A stretch of 6,818 nt of DNA, taken from the NCBI GenBank assembly GCA_034432655.1, contig DAOUBP010000126.1, positions 1 to 6,818 of the forward strand. Reading direction: 5' to 3'. The translations under genes and the position numbers were made by a program. Positions 1 through 4,671 of this stretch are shown one piece after another (position 1 is the stretch's first letter; every line of letters starts with the position of its first letter). Below the pieces are notes generated by a model that saw only the letters and a program-made list of their open reading frames with translations, had not been told where the DNA came from and did no database searches. This stretch comes from DAOUBP01 sp034432655 (GTDB taxonomy: Bacteria; Chloroflexota; Anaerolineae; CG2-30-64-16).

Positions 1-1290
1 GGCCAGCAGGTTCTGCAGGTGGCGGGCCATGCGCTCGATGGTGCTGCGGTCGAACAGATCGGTGTTGTACTCCCACGACGCGGCCAGCCCCTCCGGCGTT
101 TCCGTGATCATCAACAGCATATCGAACCCGGCAATGCCTTTGTCAACAGCTACTGCTTCCAGTCGCAGGCCGGGCAATTCGCGGGTTGGCACCGGAACAT
201 TTTGGAGCGAAAGTGCGGCCTGGAACAGCGGCGTATGGCTCAAGTTGCGCTCTGGCTGCAGCGCTTCGACCAGCATTTCGAAAGGCACATCTTGATGGGC
301 AAATGCGTCCAACACCGTTTCTCGCACCTGGCTTAGGAGTTTTTTGAAGCTTGGGTCGCCGTCGAAGCGGGTGCGGAACACCAGGGTGTTGACGAAAAAG
401 CCGATCAACGGCTCCACCTCGGCCCGTGTGCGATTGGCCAGCGCTGAGCCCACGGCCACGTCGGCCTGGTTGGCGTAGCGGGCCAGCAGCGTTTGGTAGC
501 CGGCCAGCAGCGTCATGAACAGGGTCACGCCGTTCTGCTGGTTGAAACGCACCAGAGCCTCCGAAAGTTCTTTGGAGAAACGGAAAGCGTAGGTGCTGCC
601 GTTGCTGGTCTGCACCGGCGGCCGGGGGCGGTCGGTGGGCAGCTCCAGCCGCGGGGGCAGGCCGGCCAGCTTCTCGCGCCAGTAAGCCATTTGTTGTTCC
701 AGGGGAGACGTGCCGCCGGTCGTTTCGCCCAACCAGGTTCTCTGCCAGGCCGCGTAATCGCCATATTGGATGCGGAGTGGCGGCAGCGGTGAGGTCGTTT
801 TCCCCTGGCAAAATGCCTCGTATAGCGTGGCCAGCTCACTCACCAGCACGCCCATTGACCACCCGTCGGCGACAATATGGTGGATGGTCAGTACGGCAAT
901 ATGTTCTCTTTCATTCAACTTGATCAGCCGTCCGCGCACCAGGGGCCCGTGGGCCAGGTCGAACGGCGTACGGATCTCCCGGCGAGCGAGTTCAAACGCC
1001 TGGGCCTCCTGTTTTTGCTCAGGGATGTCACTTAGATCCGTGAGGGGCAGTTCAATTTCCAGGGAAGGTGCAATGGTTTGTATTGGCACGCCGTTTACAA
1101 CCTCAAACCGGGCACGTAACACCTCGTGGCGGCGCACGATTTCGTTCAAAGCCTCGCGCAGCGCGGACCGATTGAGCTCGCCCTGGAGCCGGACTACGGT
1201 TGGAATGTTGTAGAATAAGTTGCCGGGCTCGAGCTGGTCCAGGAACCAGAGCCTTTGCTGCGATAGTGCCACGGGCAAACGGATGAAGCC
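1..1290 (-). other. Domain: condensation domain, LCL-like, truncated by the window edge
   Basis: Residues 1128-1557. Motifs: VALSQQRLWFLDQLEPG (C1), RHEVLRARF (C2), HHIVADGWSMGVL (C3, second His1265), YGDYAAWQR, VGSALANRTR (C4), IGFFVNTLVFRT (C5), HQDVPFEMLVEAL (C6). SxQQRLWFLxQLEP is the common LCL form, and it directly follows an unepimerized module, which fits. Only the C-terminal end is missing. It begins the next module, whose A domain is off the window. Confidence 0.92.
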
Positions 1291-4200
1291 GTCAGGGTCT
1301 GGAGTGCGTTGTACCGGCGCAATCGGAGGCGGCGCTGCATTCTCGCCTTGTAGACGGGCCTGCGCAATTTGCCTGGCGATCCCCGCTACGGTTGGGTCGT
1401 CGAACAACTGGCGGAGGGGCAGTTCTACATTGAATACCTCTCGAATGCGCGAGACCAGGCGCGTTGCCAGCAGTGAGTGCCCCCCCAATTCGAAGAAGTT
1501 ATCGTAGATCCCAATGCGAGTCGCCCCGCCAACTTGCGGTTGTAACCCCAACACCTGGCTGAAAATCCCGGCCAGCAATTCTTCCTCGGGCGTGCGTGGG
1601 GGCACGTGACTCTTTCCCCCAGGAAGTTCAATATCCTCGGGAACAGGCAGGGCACGACGGTCCACTTTGCCTGAGCTGGTGAGAGGCAAGGCGGGCAAGA
1701 CGACGAATGTGGCGGGTATCATATAGATCGGCAGGCGCTGGGCCAGAGCCGCGCGCACAGCCTCGATCTCGAGACGGTTGTCGTGATCCGGGACGATGTA
1801 AGCCACCAGCTTCTTGTCCTGACCTGCTGTCCCACGCCCGATCACGACTGCTTCTTTGATCCCCGGCAGCGCCAGCAACGCGGCCTCGATCTCGCCCGGC
1901 TCCACGCGAAAGCCTCGGACCTTCACCTGATCATCGACGCGGCCCAGGAACTCCAGGACCCCATCCGGGAGCCAGCGGACCAGGTCGCCGGTGCGGTAGA
2001 TACGTGATGCAGAGACGCTGAGGCGTGGAGCAGGGGAGAGGTACTCTGTCTCCGTCTCTTCGTGTCTCTGTGTCTCCGCTGCGAACGGGTCGGGCAGGAA
2101 GCGCTCAGCGGTGAGGTCTGGGCGGTGCAGGTAGCCCAGGGCCACGCCAGCGCCGCCGATGAGCAGCTCGCCGGGCACCCCCACGGGCACGGGACGCATC
2201 TGCGGGTCCACCACGTAAGCCTGGACATTGGGGATCGGCCGGCCGATGGGCAGTCGCTCCAGGCCGGCATCGGCAGCTGTGGTGGTGGTGTAAAAGGTGG
2301 CGGTGATGGTGGTCTCGGTCGGGCCGTAGAGATTGATGAAGGGGACGGCGCGGCCCAGCAGCCCGGTGAAGGTGCGCAGGCGTTCCACGGAAGGTGTGTC
2401 GCCGCCTAGCATAAGGAGGCGCAGCGGCACGGTGCATTGTTTGCCTGCTGCGGCCAGGTCATCCACCAGGGCATGCCAGACCGGCGCCGGCATGTGGAGC
2501 ACCGTGATGCCCTGGCGTTCGCAAAAGTGGATCAAGGGCCAGCCCAGGGCTTCGGTCTGTGGCCCGACCAGCACCAGGGTGGCGCCGCTGATCAGCGCAG
2601 GGTAGATCTCCTCGCCGGCAGCGTCGAAGCTGAGGGAGATGAACTGCAGTATTCGATCTCCGGGCCCCAATGTCGCAGCCTCGGCCATAGCGCAGGCGTG
2701 GTTAACCAGGCTGCGATGCGACACCAGTACGCCCTTGGGCACGCCGGTAGAGCCGGAGGTGTAGATGACGTAAGCGGGGGCGTCGGGGGTTGGTAGATCG
2801 GTAGACTGGTAGATTGGGGGGTGTTGGGCGATGGCGGGCCAGTCGGTGTCCAGGCGCACGAGCTGCAAGCCTGCGGTCGCCGGTTGCCAGCTGCTGGTTG
2901 CCAACAGTCGTTCTTGCGTCACTACTACCTGTGCGCTGCTATCGGCCAACATGAAAGCCTGGCGTTCGGCCGGGTAGTCGGGATCCACGGGGAGGTAGGC
3001 CGCGCCAGCCTTGAGGATGCCCAGCAGGCCGACGATCATCTCCGGCGAGCGCCGTACCCGCAGTGCGACAATGTCGCCCGGCCCGACGCCTAACCCGCGC
3101 AGGTGATGGGCGAGTTGGTTGGCGCGACGGTCCAGCTCGGCGTAGGTCATGGTGCGCGTGGTGATTGCTTCGTCCTGCTCCTCCCATGCTACTGCAGGCA
3201 GGTCGGGCGAGCGCTCGGCCTGGGCCGCGATCAGCGCGTGGATGGGTTGATCGGCGCCGGGGAACGCGCGCGCAGTCCGGTTCCATTCCACCAGGATCTG
3301 GCGCGCCTCTGCCTCAGTCAACAGGGGCAGGTTGCCCACAGGCTGGTCGGGATCGGCCGCTATTCCCTGGAGCAAGCGCGCCATCTGTCCCAGCAAGCGG
3401 CGAATGGCTCCTGCGGTGAAGCGTTCGCTATCGTAGGAAATGCGCAGGGGCAGCTCCTGGCCGGGCGCGGCGATCAAGGTGATGGGATAGTTGGTCTGTT
3501 CGAAGGAGCGGATGTCTTCAATGATCAGGCTGCCGGTCCGCTGTTCCCGCAGGGCCGTGTCCACAGGGTAGTTTTCGAAGACGATGATGCTCTCGAATAG
3601 AGGCAGGGTGCGCGGGCGCACCTCGCTCCAGCGGTGGACCTCCACCAGGGGGGTGTGCTCGAATTGTCGCGCTTCTACTGCGAAGTCCTGCATACGGCGC
3701 AGCCAAAGGGCAGTGGGCATCTCGGCAGCAATTTGGGCGCGCATGGGGATCGTGTTGATGAAGAGGCCCACCATACGCTCCACCCCCTCCAGCTCAGGAG
3801 GCCGGCCGGCCACGGTGAGGCCGAACACCACATCCTCCTCGCCGCTGTAACGGCTGAGGAGCAGCGCCCACGCGCCCTGGACCAGGGTGCTCACAGTCAA
3901 TCCGTGTTGCCGCGCCAGCGCATACAATTGGGCCGTGACATCGGCCGGCAACTGAACCGCTTCCTCGAGGCGCCGGCCTGTCGCACGATCGGCATGGGGC
4001 CGACGGTCCAGTGGTAGGGGTGTGGGCGTGGTGAAGCCAGCCAATGCCTGACGCCAGAAGGCCTCGGCACGCGCGGCGTCTTGGGCCTGAAGCCAGGTAA
4101 TGTAGTCTCGATAGTGGCGCACAGGAGGGAGCGCGAGGGACAGCGCCTGTCCGCCCTCTGGCCGGCTCAAGTGCTCATAGAGAGCGAACACCTCCTGGAG

Positions 4201-4671
4201 CAGCAAGGGCAACGACCAGCCATCCATCAGCGCGTGGTGGTGGCTCCAGGCGAAATAGTGAGCGTCATCCGCGATGCGGATCAGTGCCATGCGCACCAAG
4301 GGTGGCCGGGACAGGTCGAACCCCCGGCGCCGGTCGGCCTCCAGGTAGGCATCGAAGCGCGTTCTCTGCTCGGCCGATGCCAGCCCACGCCAATCCAGCT
4401 TCTCCAGCGGCAAAGGCACCTGGCGCTGCACTACCTGCATGGGGCGCTCCACGTTGCGCCACACGAAGGAGGTGCGTAGAACGGCGTGGCGCTGCATCAC
4501 CTGTTGCCAGGCCTGTTCGAAGGCCGCGACGTTCAGCGCGCCGCGCAGCGTGCAGGTGAGCTGCTCGAAATACACGCCCGATTCCGGCTCGCGCAGGCTG
4601 TGGAACAGCATGCCTTGCTGCATCGGTGACAGTGGATAAATCGCCTCGATGTTGCGCTTGGTTGTGCTCAT
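1..4671 (-). CDS. NRPS, N-terminal part: C-A-PCP-C (partial); 3' end outside the window
   Basis: This is the first 1557 residues of a second synthetase; codon-by-codon translation finds no stop down to position 1. Order: condensation domain (about 8-440, HHALMDG at 145-151), adenylation domain (about 478-1005, YTSGSTGTPKG at 637-647, YRTGDL at 892-897, LTSSGKVDRRAL ending the domain), carrier protein (LGGHSL, Ser1066), then a second condensation domain (from about 1128, HHIVADG at 1264-1270) cut by the edge. One full elongation module plus the start of another makes a multimodular protein. The ATG at 4671 is chosen because it overlaps the upstream stop as ATGA and gives the short N-terminus usual before a first core C motif (YPLSPMQQGMLFHS). 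Because the previous protein ends in an E domain, this enzyme should accept a D-configured peptide in trans and add an unepimerized residue. Oddities are a long A6-A7 loop built of repeat DNA and an unfamiliar specificity code. Confidence 0.97.
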   Translation of the reverse strand, partial: MSTTKRNIEAIYPLSPMQQGMLFHSLREPESGVYFEQLTCTLRGALNVAAFEQAWQQVMQRHAVLRTSFVWRNVERPMQVVQRQVPLPLEKLDWRGLASAEQRTRFDAYLEADRRRGFDLSRPPLVRMALIRIADDAHYFAWSHHHALMDGWSLPLLLQEVFALYEHLSRPEGGQALSLALPPVRHYRDYITWLQAQDAARAEAFWRQALAGFTTPTPLPLDRRPHADRATGRRLEEAVQLPADVTAQLYALARQHGLTVSTLVQGAWALLLSRYSGEEDVVFGLTVAGRPPELEGVERMVGLFINTIPMRAQIAAEMPTALWLRRMQDFAVEARQFEHTPLVEVHRWSEVRPRTLPLFESIIVFENYPVDTALREQRTGSLIIEDIRSFEQTNYPITLIAAPGQELPLRISYDSERFTAGAIRRLLGQMARLLQGIAADPDQPVGNLPLLTEAEARQILVEWNRTARAFPGADQPIHALIAAQAERSPDLPAVAWEEQDEAITTRTMTYAELDRRANQLAHHLRGLGVGPGDIVALRVRRSPEMIVGLLGILKAGAAYLPVDPDYPAERQAFMLADSSAQVVVTQERLLATSSWQPATAGLQLVRLDTDWPAIAQHPPIYQSTDLPTPDAPAYVIYTSGSTGVPKGVLVSHRSLVNHACAMAEAATLGPGDRILQFISLSFDAAGEEIYPALISGATLVLVGPQTEALGWPLIHFCERQGITVLHMPAPVWHALVDDLAAAGKQCTVPLRLLMLGGDTPSVERLRTFTGLLGRAVPFINLYGPTETTITATFYTTTTAADAGLERLPIGRPIPNVQAYVVDPQMRPVPVGVPGELLIGGAGVALGYLHRPDLTAERFLPDPFAAETQRHEETETEYLSPAPRLSVSASRIYRTGDLVRWLPDGVLEFLGRVDDQVKVRGFRVEPGEIEAALLALPGIKEAVVIGRGTAGQDKKLVAYIVPDHDNRLEIEAVRAALAQRLPIYMIPATFVVLPALPLTSSGKVDRRALPVPEDIELPGGKSHVPPRTPEEELLAGIFSQVLGLQPQVGGATRIGIYDNFFELGGHSLLATRLVSRIREVFNVELPLRQLFDDPTVAGIARQIAQARLQGENAAPPPIAPVQRTPDPDGFIRLPVALSQQRLWFLDQLEPGNLFYNIPTVVRLQGELNRSALREALNEIVRRHEVLRARFEVVNGVPIQTIAPSLEIELPLTDLSDIPEQKQEAQAFELARREIRTPFDLAHGPLVRGRLIKLNEREHIAVLTIHHIVADGWSMGVLVSELATLYEAFCQGKTTSPLPPLRIQYGDYAAWQRTWLGETTGGTSPLEQQMAYWREKLAGLPPRLELPTDRPRPPVQTSNGSTYAFRFSKELSEALVRFNQQNGVTLFMTLLAGYQTLLARYANQADVAVGSALANRTRAEVEPLIGFFVNTLVFRTRFDGDPSFKKLLSQVRETVLDAFAHQDVPFEMLVEALQPERNLSHTPLFQAALSLQNVPVPTRELPGLRLEAVAVDKGIAGFDMLLMITETPEGLAASWEYNTDLFDRSTIERMARHLQNLLA
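1387..1605 (-). other. Domain: peptidyl carrier protein (LGGHSL)
   Basis: Residues 1023-1095. YDNFFELGGHSLLATRLVSR holds the phosphopantetheine Ser1066 (codon 1476-1474). It is the canonical C-type carrier, consistent with the condensation domain that follows. The stretch before the motif (LGLQPQVGGATRIGIYDN) is a few residues longer than the LGVERVGIHDN of the other carrier protein in this window. Confidence 0.95.
2006..2077. repeat. GTCTC-rich imperfect inverted repeat inside the A domain coding sequence
   Basis: On the plus strand GTCTC occurs at 2048, 2054, 2064 and 2072, and its complement GAGAC at 2012. The arms 2006-2022 and 2058-2074 are imperfect inverted copies (12 of 17 bases by eye, shared core CAGAGAC/GTCTCTG). 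It lies wholly within the loop between A6 and A7 and keeps the frame. The look is that of a small dispersed repeat, of a kind I recall from Chloroflexota and cyanobacteria; this origin is unproven. Confidence 0.6.
2791..2814. repeat. Three tandem 8-base units (nGGTAGAY)
   Basis: Units at 2791-2798, 2799-2806 and 2807-2814 read TGGTAGAT, CGGTAGAC, TGGTAGAT, followed by TGG. They encode part of PPIYQSTDLPTP (from residue 618) just before the A3 region (YVIYTSGSTG). Because the 8-base period does not follow codons, the repetition is at DNA level and not a repeated peptide. Confidence 0.6.
3352..4650 (-). other. Domain: condensation domain, DCL type by context
   Basis: Residues 8-440. Core motifs: YPLSPMQQGMLFHS (C1), RHAVLRTSF (C2), SHHHALMDGWS (C3, catalytic second His146), YRDYITWL, EEDVVFGLTVAGRP and VGLFINTIPMR. 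The catalytic motif is intact. The LSPMQ-GMLFHS form of C1 is common in domains after an E domain. With the E domain ending the previous protein, this supports a D-donor/L-acceptor condensation of the incoming chain with this module's residue. Confidence 0.9.
4668..4671 (-). promoter_or_regulatory. ATGA stop/start overlap between the two NRPS genes
   Basis: The upstream TGA (4670-4668) and downstream ATG (4671-4669) share two bases within ATGA. No good Shine-Dalgarno sequence precedes the ATG; the nearest purine-rich stretch, GAACGAGA, is a poor match. Termination-reinitiation (translational coupling) is therefore the likely way the second enzyme is made, giving near-equal amounts of the two partners. 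There is no room for a promoter or terminator between the genes, so they share a transcript. Confidence 0.9.

Larger units (their letters stand above)
1657..3240 (-). other. Domain: adenylation domain, complete, pocket code DAEHMGLITK
   Basis: Residues 478-1005. Motifs: MTYAEL (A1), LKAGAAYLPVDPDYP (A2), YTSGSTGTPKG (A3), FDAAGEEIYPAL (A4), NLYGPTETTI (A5), GELLIGGAGVALGYL (A6), YRTGDL (A7), GRVDDQVKVRGFR (A8), LPIYMIP (A9), SSGKVDRRAL (A10, Lys1002). Aligning by eye to the GrsA pocket positions gives Asp683, Ala684, Glu687, His726, Met754, Gly756, Leu781, Ile789, Thr790, Lys1002. Asp at the first position and the terminal Lys fit an alpha-amino acid substrate. Glu at the third position could favour a polar or basic side chain, but I do not recognise the code. 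Confidence 0.93.

Noticed and set aside
143..811. 222-codon open frame on the minus strand in another frame
   Set aside because: It is out of frame with the second condensation domain, whose motifs (HHIVADG, IGFFVNTLVFRT, HQDVPFEM) are all in the continuous frame from 4671. Its Arg/Pro/Ala-rich composition is typical of a GC shadow.
2281..2315. GGT-rich run that might be a triplet repeat
   Set aside because: It encodes the Thr-rich stretch after GPTETTI; ACC is simply the preferred Thr codon here, and the A5 motif itself is normal.
3103..3600. 165-codon open frame on the plus strand
   Set aside because: Antisense shadow of the C-A linker of the second synthetase, with no domain motif and no supporting start signal.
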